A DNA stretch of 64,000 nucleotides from JBEKIK01 sp963845975. Lineage in GTDB: Bacteria > Planctomycetota > Planctomycetia > Pirellulales > Thermoguttaceae. The notes under the pieces are model-generated. The model worked only from the letters and a program-made list of their open reading frames with translations, ran no database searches and had not been told where the DNA came from. The translations under genes were made by a program, and so were the position numbers. The stretch is taken from NCBI GenBank assembly GCA_963845975.1, contig CAWJUD010000001.1:2356001-2420000 (forward strand), written 5' to 3'. Shown piece after piece: positions 57,105-64,000 of this stretch (position 1 is its first letter; each line of letters begins with the position of its first letter).

Positions 57105-57878
57105 ATGTCTTCATTGATTCAGATATATAATTTGCCCAAATTCGCCGATCCGGAGGAACTTGCCGGCGGGACGGCGGTTGTCATCGACGTGCTGCGGGCG
57201 GCGACTACGATTGTTTACGCGCTACAGGCAGGGGCGAAAACAGTCATTCCTTGCAGGGAAATTGATGAAGCTCGATCGATCGCCTCTCGGTTTCCGCCAA
57301 ATGAAAAAATCCTCGGCGGCGAACGCGGAGGGATGCCCATTGAAGGATTCGATGTGGGCAATTCGCCGGAGGAATATACGCCGGAGCGGGTCCGAGGAAA
57401 AACAATCGTCTTCACCACCACGAACGGGACCCAGGCCTTGCTGCATGCCAAAATGGCAAAGCAAATCTGGCTGGGGGCGTTTGTCAATGCAACGGCGGTC
57501 GTGCGACATTTAGTCGGGCAGGAAACGGTGCATCTTCTTTGCGCCGGCACCGATGGTCAATCGAGTGATGATGATATTCTGTTGGCCGGCATGTTGGCCG
57601 AAAAACTCCAGCGCCAGGGGGGTATGCAATATAAACTGAACGACCAAGGCATTGCCGCTTGTGAGTTATGGCGGCATACTTTAGAGATTATTCAGGCGCA
57701 GATGACTGAACCGCCTGAACCTGAACCGCTGGCGAAAATATTGCGTCATAGTCTGGGCGGTCAAAACCTTGTGTCGCTGGGCCTGGACCGCGACATACTG
57801 GCCGCCGCCCGGATCGACCGCTTTGCGATTGTTCCCCAATTCAACGCGGAAACGGCCCGCATACAAGTTATGAAGTAA
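57105..57878 (+). CDS. comB: 2-phosphosulfolactate phosphatase family protein ComB
   Basis: 257 residues. Family pattern: VVIDVLRAATTIVYALQAGA, GERGGMPIEGFDVGNSPEEY, IVFTTTNGTQALLHA and LLCAGTDGQSSDDDILLAG. In methanogens it removes phosphate in coenzyme M synthesis; bacterial members are common and their role is often unclear. No other coenzyme M gene is near. Confidence 0.93.
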   Translation: MSSLIQIYNLPKFADPEELAGGTAVVIDVLRAATTIVYALQAGAKTVIPCREIDEARSIASRFPPNEKILGGERGGMPIEGFDVGNSPEEYTPERVRGKTIVFTTTNGTQALLHAKMAKQIWLGAFVNATAVVRHLVGQETVHLLCAGTDGQSSDDDILLAGMLAEKLQRQGGMQYKLNDQGIAACELWRHTLEIIQAQMTEPPEPEPLAKILRHSLGGQNLVSLGLDRDILAAARIDRFAIVPQFNAETARIQVMK

Positions 57879-57972
57879 AATTGATTCATTCCCGCGATCG
57901 CCGACCAACCTTCGGTCGGTGCCCGCTCGCGGCTAAACAAATTAACCACAAACTTTTATCGACTAAACAACC

Positions 57973-59646
57973 ATGGAAATGGAACAACTGGTAGCGCTTT
58001 GCAAACGGCGCGGATTTCTCTTTCAATCCAGCGAAATATACGGGGGCTTAAACGGCTTTTGGGATTACGGGCCCTTGGGCGTGGAACTGAAGCGGAACAT
58101 CCGCGAGGCATGGTGGCGCGACATGGTCACCGGGCATAACGAGCAGGATGTCCCGCCCGGGGCCCCGTCGGCATACGAAATGACCGGGCTGGACTGCGCA
58201 ATCATAATGCATCCACAAGTGTGGAAATGTTCGGGCCACTACGATTTGTTCCACGATGATTTTGTAGATTGTCGCGAGTCGAAACACCGTTATCGTCATG
58301 ATCAGGTATTCGGTCGTTGGGCAACATATAAAACTCAGCGCATATTCATAGCTACAGAAAAACTAGGAAATGAAGGACTGGAGGAAACAAAACAACGCGC
58401 ATTAAAATTTTTCAATCTCCGCGCAAAGCATTCAGAGGAGATTGTATGGGGAAATATCCCTGTAGATTTACTTAAAGGCGGAACTGCTGAAGCTCATGGA
58501 TCTCCTCCAGCGCCAGAAACATTAATTTGCCTCACACAAGTTAACGATCACTCTAAGGTTCTCGGTCCTGACGCCAAAACGCTCGGCACTATCACTGAAC
58601 CGCGCGAATTTAATCTGATGTTCGAGACTTATCCCGGTGCATTGCGCGATGAAAATAACAAAGCCTTTCTCCGGCCCGAGACCGCCCAGGGGATTTTTTT
58701 AAATTTCAAGAACGTCCTGGACAGCACGCGTGTGAAAATTCCCTTTGGCATCGCCCAGGTGGGCAAGAGTTTTCGCAACGAGATCACGCCGCGGTATTTC
58801 ACCTTCCGCTCGCGGGAATTCGAGCAGATGGAGATCGAGTTTTTCTGCCATCCTTCGACCTCGCCGCAGTGGTACAGGTACTGGCGCGATCGCCGCTATC
58901 GGTGGTATCTGGATTTGGGCCTGGCTGGCGACCGGCTTCGCCTGCGGGATCACGAAAAGGCGGAGCTGAGCCATTATTCGTGCGGCACGGCCGACATCGA
59001 ATACGCTTTTCCATTTCTCCCGGCCGGCGAATTCGGCGAATTGGAGGGCGTGGCCCATCGCGGCGATTTCGACCTGCGCAGCCACATGGAAGGCAAGCTC
59101 GTGCGCTCGGGCGACTCGCTGGTGTTGGAACTCGACGCCGAAGGCAAGCCGAAATATCGCGGCAGCGGCAAAGACCTGACTTATTTCGACGATCAGACGC
59201 GGGAACGATTCATCCCGCACGTGATCGAGCCATCGGCCGGGGCCGATCGGGCGGCCCTGGCGTTTCTTTGCCAGGCTTACAGCGAAGACGAAGCGCCCGA
59301 CGAAAACGGAGTGCCTGTCAAGCGCGTGTTACTGAAGTTCCATCCCCGCTTGGCCCCGGTCAAAGCGGCGGTTTTTCCGCTGGTGAAAAAGGACGGTATG
59401 CCCGAGATCGCCAAGGAAATCTACTCGGCGCTTAAGCCGCACATGAACGTGTTCTACGATGAGAAAGGGGCGGTGGGGCGCCGTTACCGCCGGCAGGACG
59501 AAGCGGGAACGCCGTTCTGCATCACAGTCGACGGCCAAACCCTTGCCGACGGAAGCGTGACCATCCGCGACCGCGACACGCTCAAGCAATGGCGCATGAA
59601 AAAAGAAGATTGCTCAAGCGAAATCCTTGAGCGTCTCCGGGCATAG
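57973..59646 (+). CDS. glyQS: Glycyl-tRNA synthetase, alpha-2 type
   Basis: 557 residues. Class II motifs: the start MEQLVALCKRRGFLFQSSEI, motif 2 region NEITPRYFTFRSREFEQMEI, and motif 3 in the last third; the anticodon-binding domain (KAAVFPLVKKDGMPEIAKEI) ends the protein. The segment 58250-58660 is clearly AT-richer, with different codon choice, than the sequence on either side, yet the frame is unbroken. Confidence 0.95.
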   Translation: MEMEQLVALCKRRGFLFQSSEIYGGLNGFWDYGPLGVELKRNIREAWWRDMVTGHNEQDVPPGAPSAYEMTGLDCAIIMHPQVWKCSGHYDLFHDDFVDCRESKHRYRHDQVFGRWATYKTQRIFIATEKLGNEGLEETKQRALKFFNLRAKHSEEIVWGNIPVDLLKGGTAEAHGSPPAPETLICLTQVNDHSKVLGPDAKTLGTITEPREFNLMFETYPGALRDENNKAFLRPETAQGIFLNFKNVLDSTRVKIPFGIAQVGKSFRNEITPRYFTFRSREFEQMEIEFFCHPSTSPQWYRYWRDRRYRWYLDLGLAGDRLRLRDHEKAELSHYSCGTADIEYAFPFLPAGEFGELEGVAHRGDFDLRSHMEGKLVRSGDSLVLELDAEGKPKYRGSGKDLTYFDDQTRERFIPHVIEPSAGADRAALAFLCQAYSEDEAPDENGVPVKRVLLKFHPRLAPVKAAVFPLVKKDGMPEIAKEIYSALKPHMNVFYDEKGAVGRRYRRQDEAGTPFCITVDGQTLADGSVTIRDRDTLKQWRMKKEDCSSEILERLRA

Positions 59647-59658
59647 GTCGTCGTTAGA

Positions 59659-59910
59659 GTTCAGGGTTCGGGATTCAGGGTTCAGAACTTGGTGGAAAAT
59701 TGAATTCCAAACACTGACCGATTTGACGCATTTTCCTCATCACCACGCTTCGCAAAAATGTCTCGTTCCAACCCGGATTATTCACAGCCCAGAACTTTTG
59801 ACGCAGAGTGCGAACACCAGCCCGAAGCGCAAGCGAGGGTAAACTGTTTTTTATCCCTCGCTTGCCCTCGCTTGCGCTTCGGGCTAGTGTAAATTCATGA
59901 ATAATCCGGG
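59659..59910. repeat. Palindromic element and repeat words downstream of glyQS
   Basis: GTTCAGGGTTCGG words at 59659 come first. An element at 59772-59910 has 13-base inverted ends (CCCGGATTATTCA and TGAATAATCCGGG) and an inner inverted pair AGCCCGAAGCGCAAGCGAGG / CCTCGCTTGCGCTTCGGGCT (59819-59886). No gene is supported between 59647 and 60047. Confidence 0.6.
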
Positions 59911-60047
59911 CCAAGGCTTTGGCATTGAATGGAATACTGTTCATCGACTCGCCGCGTCAAAAAAGCCGCGATTTTGCTTGCTTTCCGCCCGGGGAGAAAA
60001 TACTAATAATAGGCAGGCAAACGGGCCCTTATATTGGGAGAAATGCC

Positions 60048-60371
60048 GTGAAACGCTTGATTGTCGCTTCAGTAGCGGTAATGGTCTTACTGGGAGCGAT
60101 TGGAATTCTCAAGGCCGACGAGCCCGTCAAACCCAGCGATATCAGATCCTACGCCCAAGGCTTTGCGCCGCAATTGGGCGGAGCGTACCGCAATCCGGAC
60201 GCGTATTTGCCTTACTACCCGGGATATGCTCCTTATTGGCAATCCGCTCCGCCGTACCCGTATGCATATCCGGCGTTTTATTATCCTTATGGGATTTATC
60301 CCCAGCCGGTTTATATGCCCGGGAATCAGTTCTGCGGACCGCGGGCCGGACAGCACTATAAAGGGCGTTGA
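60048..60371 (+). CDS. Small secreted Tyr/Pro-rich protein
   Basis: 107 residues from a GTG start with GGGAGAA upstream. A signal peptide (RLIVASVAVMVLLGAIGI then KA/DE) is followed by a Tyr- and Pro-rich tail (SAPPYPYAYPAFYYPYGIYP). No family is recognised; such tails suggest an envelope or matrix protein. Confidence 0.7.
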   Translation: MKRLIVASVAVMVLLGAIGILKADEPVKPSDIRSYAQGFAPQLGGAYRNPDAYLPYYPGYAPYWQSAPPYPYAYPAFYYPYGIYPQPVYMPGNQFCGPRAGQHYKGR

Positions 60372-60491
60372 TCCGCTTGTGGAGCAGTTCGTGGCGCCGG
60401 CGTCCCGCTTGCGCCTTTATTAACAATACAGGCCAGACGCCCGTGCCTATTCTGATAATGCAGGCGAGACGCCCGCACCACAATTGGATGT

Positions 60492-61256
60492 TTATTCTTG
60501 TTTCTGGATCTTCATTGCCAGCAAGTCCAATTGATCTTTCAAATCGCCGAGCAGGAGTTGGGGATCCGCGCCTTCGGCCAGATGCGTGCAAAAGGGCGCT
60601 GGCGACGGCCCGTGAATTGTGTTAAAAAGCGCGGCGTTTGTTTTTTGATTGTGGAGTTCTTCGCCGACCTTGGCGACGGTCCGATGCTTGTCGTGCCAGA
60701 AGCGATCGAGCTGGAGCACCAGGCCGATTGACAGAGAAATCTGGCCGCCGACGGCAATCGGCAAACCGACTGTCCACAACTCGTTGCGTCCAGTCGCCAG
60801 CGACCAGCCCAACAAGATGCCGCCGCAAGCCAGGGCCGCCGTTCCCAGCGACAATGCCGCCCAAATCAGCGTGGAAATAAAGGTGCCAGGAACCATTTTT
60901 TTACTTGTATTTATTGAATCACGATTAAAAAAGGTTCCTGACACCTTTATTTTATGGGCTCGATCGAACCGTGTTAATTCACGCCGGCTGTCCTCTTCCA
61001 AGCCATGGCCTTGGGCCGTTTCAACTTGCAACGCCTGGGCGATGTCCCACAACCGATCGTCGAATTCCCAAGGGTTGTAAGAAGGTATTTCCTCGGTGCG
61101 AGCAGACGCCGACGATGGATCGGACTGGGGTATTTTCGCGTCCGTTTCCGATGGGCATTGGCCGCCTACGGCCTCGCCACACCGCGGACAGCAAAACTTC
61201 CTCTCGCCCGAACTTGCAATAGCAGGGACGTCTTGTTGACACTGTTGGCACCACAT
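60492..61256 (-). CDS. Zinc-ribbon membrane protein carrying an inserted palindromic element
   Basis: 254 residues. The ATG at 61256 starts a zinc ribbon, MWCQQCQQDVPAIA with FCCPRCGEAV. After a polar linker come two membrane segments (near 60740-60860) and a C-terminal coiled coil. Between linker and membrane part, residues KVSGTFFNRDSINTSKK and MVPGTF are encoded by the element at 60875-60953, which keeps the frame. Without it the protein would read from a basic linker straight into the membrane segment. Function unknown. Confidence 0.75.
   Translation of the reverse strand: MWCQQCQQDVPAIASSGERKFCCPRCGEAVGGQCPSETDAKIPQSDPSSASARTEEIPSYNPWEFDDRLWDIAQALQVETAQGHGLEEDSRRELTRFDRAHKIKVSGTFFNRDSINTSKKMVPGTFISTLIWAALSLGTAALACGGILLGWSLATGRNELWTVGLPIAVGGQISLSIGLVLQLDRFWHDKHRTVAKVGEELHNQKTNAALFNTIHGPSPAPFCTHLAEGADPQLLLGDLKDQLDLLAMKIQKQE
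60875..60953. mobile_element. 79-base palindromic element inside the zinc-ribbon gene
   Basis: Arms AAATAAAGGTGCCAGGAACC and, inverted, AAATAAAGGTGTCAGGAACC differ by one base. The copy at 63559-63637 has the same arms and the same length, and both are read in the same phase on the minus strand (KVSGT ... VPGTF here). Confidence 0.7.
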
Positions 61257-61481
61257 GGTGTTGATAAAATCGGCCAGAAACTTGGTAAACTGTAGCGATT
61301 CCGTAAGATTTACCACCCAATAGCAGGGGAGAATAACAAGCTAGGCAAATCGGGCGAATCGGCAAAAGAATTGGCCACTTAGTATTTAGCCCAGGATGAA
61401 TACACCCGGGATTTTCCGGGTAAATAACTTACGGACATTTGTGACCCGTCGTGTATCCACGGCGGTCTAAATAATAGCTAT

Positions 61482-63296
61482 TCACGGCGGGCTAAATGGA
61501 AACCACTGGCCGCGGAGCCAATCGCTGAGAAATCGGATGGCCTGCGGGTTAAGGATATTTTTTGCCGGGTCGTTGGTTTCGGCATAGGAAAGCATGCGAT
61601 CGTTCTTATCGCCAAAGAACCGTTTTGACTTGGGATCGCCGATCATCGCGGCGGTCCACTCAGCCGAACCATAGCCGGTTAGATCGGGCGCATCGCCCAG
61701 CTTGCCTTTGCCGCGGAACTTGTGGCAGTCGGTGCAACTAAAATCATCGACCAGCAATTTCCGGCCTTCTTCGATAATCGCGGCATCCCGGGCATCGATC
61801 CGTCGTTGCGAGGGGAGTTGGGCCTCGGCCGATAAGGCAGCAATCACCTTCTGAAGATTTTTTTGCTCCCCTTCGTCTAATTTCGAGCCGAGGTTTTCCT
61901 TGACGAAATTAGGCATGTCGCCTTTGCGGAGCTTTGTGTCGCCGTAATAATTGGAACTAACGATTGTTTTTGGATTGAGCAATCCGGCGATCCATTCTCT
62001 TGATGCAAAGCCGTGCAAATTGGGCGCGGAGGATTTTTCGGCCTTAATGCCCAGGCCATTTTGATCCGTCCAATTATGACAACTGGCGCATTGTTGCTCG
62101 AAAAGCTTGGGCCCCTGGGTCTTGGCGTCGTTGCGCAAGAGCGTCAGGGCGCCGGTGGCTGGAACGCCCTTTGCCCGGGCAAGTTCGATTGCGCGATCGG
62201 CCTTCTCTCGTTCCTCGGCAATAGCCTGTTGCTGTCGCGAGTCTGCGGCGTCCTTGGCATAGGAACGATACGATAGAAAAACCAGGCCCGAGAGCAAAAC
62301 CAAGGTCGCGGCGACGTTCAAGTAGTGCCCGACGCGAATCCGCCCGATAAACGGTACAAGCAGGAAGTAAATCAAGATCAGGCCCGGCACAATGAAGATC
62401 GGCAGGATGGCCTTTTCGCCGGGGAAAAGCTGCGAGAATTCATACAGGCCGCGGAAGGCCCATTCGGGCCGGGCGGCGGCGTAAAAATTGGCTGGATCCG
62501 GGTCGGCCGGCGAGCCTATGGCCACGCCCGCATGATCGCCCGATACGCCATGCTGCAAGGACAAAAGCATGACTGCTCCGAGCACTATTAGACCTGCCAG
62601 GGCGTTGCGCCATGCCTGGCCGGGCCAGTAAGACTCGGTATAAGATGCTTTGGAGGCAATCGCCGCATTCGCCCGCCGGGTAAAAACATGATTCAGCACC
62701 AGGAGGAGCAAAAATCCGCCGGCAAACACTGCGATGTGCAGGGCCAGGAATCGGGTAAGCGTGAGTTGCCCGAACTCCGGGCCGCCGATGGCGATTTTGT
62801 AGAGCGATTCGCCTGCGCCGGGCAAAAGAAGGAGAAATTTAGTCCGCACCTGGGTGGCGGCGTAACTATTTTGACTCCAGGCCAGCAGATCGCCGGTTAA
62901 AAGCAGGGCGAGAGCGCACAAGCACATCAAGAGGGCCGTCCAATAAACCATTTCCCGGGGCGGCCGGCACCAACCCTGGATTATCAACTGCAAGAGGTTC
63001 AATCCTGCCAGCGCGAGCAGCGTTTGGCCCGCATAATGATGAATCGCCCGAAGCAGCCACCCGCCGGCGACTTCGTATTGCAGCCAGTAAACGCTTTCCC
63101 AGGCGGTCTGCGTACCGGGGCTGTAGTACGCCCAAATTACGAAACCCGTTATGGCCTGGATGCAAAAAGCGAATAAAATGGCCGCCGGCAGAGTCCCACA
63201 CCAACAGGCCCTACCCGGCACAGGCGCATCGGCCAGGTTGCCAATGGCGTCGCTTAACCCGGTTCGATCGTTTAGCCAATGAAGTAGTGAGTTCAT
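61482..63296 (-). CDS. Cytochrome b (N-terminal) fused to diheme cytochrome c
   Basis: 604 residues. The first half is a cytochrome b/b6-like protein: membrane segments hold heme histidines (LLRAIHHYAGQTLLALAGLN; LHIAVFAGGFLLLLVLNHV), with a segment 4-like helix and two more helices following. After a polar linker the last 220 residues carry two heme motifs, CASCH near 398 and CTDCH near 530. It sits directly downstream of a Rieske gene, so they form a quinol-cytochrome c oxidoreductase of fused type. Confidence 0.92.
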   Translation of the reverse strand: MNSLLHWLNDRTGLSDAIGNLADAPVPGRACWCGTLPAAILFAFCIQAITGFVIWAYYSPGTQTAWESVYWLQYEVAGGWLLRAIHHYAGQTLLALAGLNLLQLIIQGWCRPPREMVYWTALLMCLCALALLLTGDLLAWSQNSYAATQVRTKFLLLLPGAGESLYKIAIGGPEFGQLTLTRFLALHIAVFAGGFLLLLVLNHVFTRRANAAIASKASYTESYWPGQAWRNALAGLIVLGAVMLLSLQHGVSGDHAGVAIGSPADPDPANFYAAARPEWAFRGLYEFSQLFPGEKAILPIFIVPGLILIYFLLVPFIGRIRVGHYLNVAATLVLLSGLVFLSYRSYAKDAADSRQQQAIAEEREKADRAIELARAKGVPATGALTLLRNDAKTQGPKLFEQQCASCHNWTDQNGLGIKAEKSSAPNLHGFASREWIAGLLNPKTIVSSNYYGDTKLRKGDMPNFVKENLGSKLDEGEQKNLQKVIAALSAEAQLPSQRRIDARDAAIIEEGRKLLVDDFSCTDCHKFRGKGKLGDAPDLTGYGSAEWTAAMIGDPKSKRFFGDKNDRMLSYAETNDPAKNILNPQAIRFLSDWLRGQWFPFSPP

Positions 63297-63297
63297 G

Positions 63298-63382
63298 GTT
63301 TACGGTTCACAGTTTACGGTTCACAGTTTACGGTCAGCTTTTTTGAACCGAGAACAGTGAACTGTAAACTGTAAACATTTTT
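63298..63382. repeat. GTTTACGGTTCACAG repeats
   Basis: Three copies of GTTTACGGTTCACA-type words, and the inverse GTGAACTGTAAACTGTAAAC at right, form a hairpin between the cytochrome and Rieske genes. Confidence 0.5.
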
Positions 63383-63385
63383 AAA

Positions 63386-64000
63386 TCATCCTTGTGCAGT
63401 TTTATTCGCTGCGCCGGTTATAAATTTTTGGAATTTGACCCAAACTTCGTTTTTATTGCGGATTTCGGTTTCCAGCGAATCCATATCGCGCGGGCTGGGC
63501 GAGGAGGCGTCCGGGCGTTTGCCGGCCAGATCGAAGCTTGCGGCATGGCAGGGGCAGAAAAAAAAGGTGTCAGGAACCTTTATCTCGCCTGAATTTGTCG
63601 TTTCGTTATTAATAATGGTTCCTGACACCTTTTTTTCGACCCCTATCGAGCAGCCCGCATGGGGACAGACCACTTGCAGGGCTTCTACACGGTCCTTGCC
63701 CGCGCGGCGGAGATAGACCGCGCCTATAGGTTCGTTGGGAAAGAAGTTCCAGGCGTCGGTGCGGTCGGCGATGACGGGAAATTTTTGCGGCGAGCCATCC
63801 TCGGGTACTGCCTCCAAGTTCGCCACTCGAATGAATTCTCCGGCCCGACTCTTCTGCCTGAGCGGATTTAAAAATGCGACGATTCCCACAGCCGCCGGAG
63901 TGAGCAAGGCCGCGGACCAGGCGATTAAGGCCGTCATTTTAGCCAAAAATCCCCGCCGCTGCGATAAGGGAGTGGAATCCTGTAGCTTATCAATAGAACC
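63386..64000 (-). CDS. Tat-type Rieske iron-sulfur protein, 5' end outside the window, with an inserted palindromic element
   Basis: The frame stays open to the window edge and upstream of the ATG at 63937 reads SQRRGFLAKMTALIAWSAAL, a twin-arginine membrane anchor, so the gene starts beyond 64000. The [2Fe-2S] boxes are VVCPHAGCS and FFCPCHAASF. The linker between box 1 His and box 2 Cys is 34 residues, against about 17 in the bovine protein; it includes KVSGTIINNETTNSGEIK and VPDTFF, encoded by the element at 63559-63637. It pairs with the cytochrome b/c gene downstream. Confidence 0.88.
   Translation of the reverse strand, partial: GSIDKLQDSTPLSQRRGFLAKMTALIAWSAALLTPAAVGIVAFLNPLRQKSRAGEFIRVANLEAVPEDGSPQKFPVIADRTDAWNFFPNEPIGAVYLRRAGKDRVEALQVVCPHAGCSIGVEKKVSGTIINNETTNSGEIKVPDTFFFCPCHAASFDLAGKRPDASSPSPRDMDSLETEIRNKNEVWVKFQKFITGAANKTAQG
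63559..63637. mobile_element. 79-base palindromic element inside the Rieske gene
   Basis: Arms AAAAAAAGGTGTCAGGAACC match exactly when inverted. Same size, arms and reading phase as the copy at 60875-60953; only the inner part differs. It lies between the two cluster-binding boxes. Confidence 0.75.

Noticed and set aside
1..64000. CRISPR array
   Set aside because: The many short repeats are palindromes at irregular distances, not regularly spaced direct repeats, and no cas gene is present.
1..64000. tRNA and rRNA genes
   Set aside because: I looked for T-loop words and acceptor stems in the intergenic spaces and saw none that fold into a tRNA; a covariance-model scan would settle it.

Overview
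The window looks like one contig piece from a GC-rich, Gram-negative bacterium of the Planctomycetota, probably close to Pirellulales. The reasons are gene content and architecture: a BlaI/M56 pair whose peptidase carries a long carboxypeptidase-regulatory-like tail, a MoxR-DUF58-BatA-vWA-DUF4175-DUF4159 operon, a metallophosphoesterase joined to a tetraheme cytochrome, a cytochrome b joined to a diheme cytochrome c next to a Tat-type Rieske protein, DUF11 repeat proteins, and intergenic spaces filled with palindromic repeats. The phylum is an inference; there is no rRNA in the window and I saw no tRNA.

Layout. 0-10 kb: BlaI repressor with M56 peptidase (minus), then two large secreted proteins (plus), the second with an in-frame UGA followed by a hairpin of bacterial SECIS type. 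9.5-25.6 kb: one long minus-strand operon running MoxR, DUF58, BatA/vWA, vWA, DUF4175 coiled coil, DUF4159, metallophosphoesterase-cytochrome c, thioredoxin/HEAT protein, SIMPL protein. 25.9-33 kb: a molybdenum hydroxylase block ([2Fe-2S] subunit, Tat-exported molybdopterin subunit, XdhC, MocA) and, opposite, a MOT1-type molybdate permease, interrupted by an AT-rich patch with a TIR/deoxyribosyltransferase-like gene. 33-36 kb: a Tat-exported FAD oxidoreductase and a TPR protein. 36-37.7 kb: an AT-rich patch with two HTH proteins and an unknown protein. 37.7-42.2 kb: lipopolysaccharide genes (lpxK, GT9 heptosyltransferase, Kdo/WaaP-type kinase, GT4). 42.6-45.7 kb: hisD-hisC-hisB. 46.6-53.5 kb: an information-processing operon (GlmU-like uridylyltransferase, prs, rplY, pth, rpsF, ssb, rplI, dnaB). 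53.9-57.9 kb: a secreted DUF11 protein, a DUF433/DUF5615 toxin-antitoxin pair and comB. 58-64 kb: glycyl-tRNA synthetase, small secreted proteins, and the cytochrome b/c plus Rieske complex, with the Rieske gene cut by the window edge.

Two things stand out. First, a 79-base palindromic element with GGTGTCAGGAACC arms sits inside two separate coding sequences (60875-60953 and 63559-63637), in the same reading phase, adding a similar peptide to both. One copy lies between the two cluster-binding boxes of the Rieske protein. It behaves like the in-frame palindromic elements known from Rickettsia. Second, the UGA at 9331 may encode selenocysteine. About fourteen genes or gene parts are broken by one-base shifts, several in short homopolymers. 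I read most of these as sequencing or assembly errors rather than decay and describe the genes as repaired.
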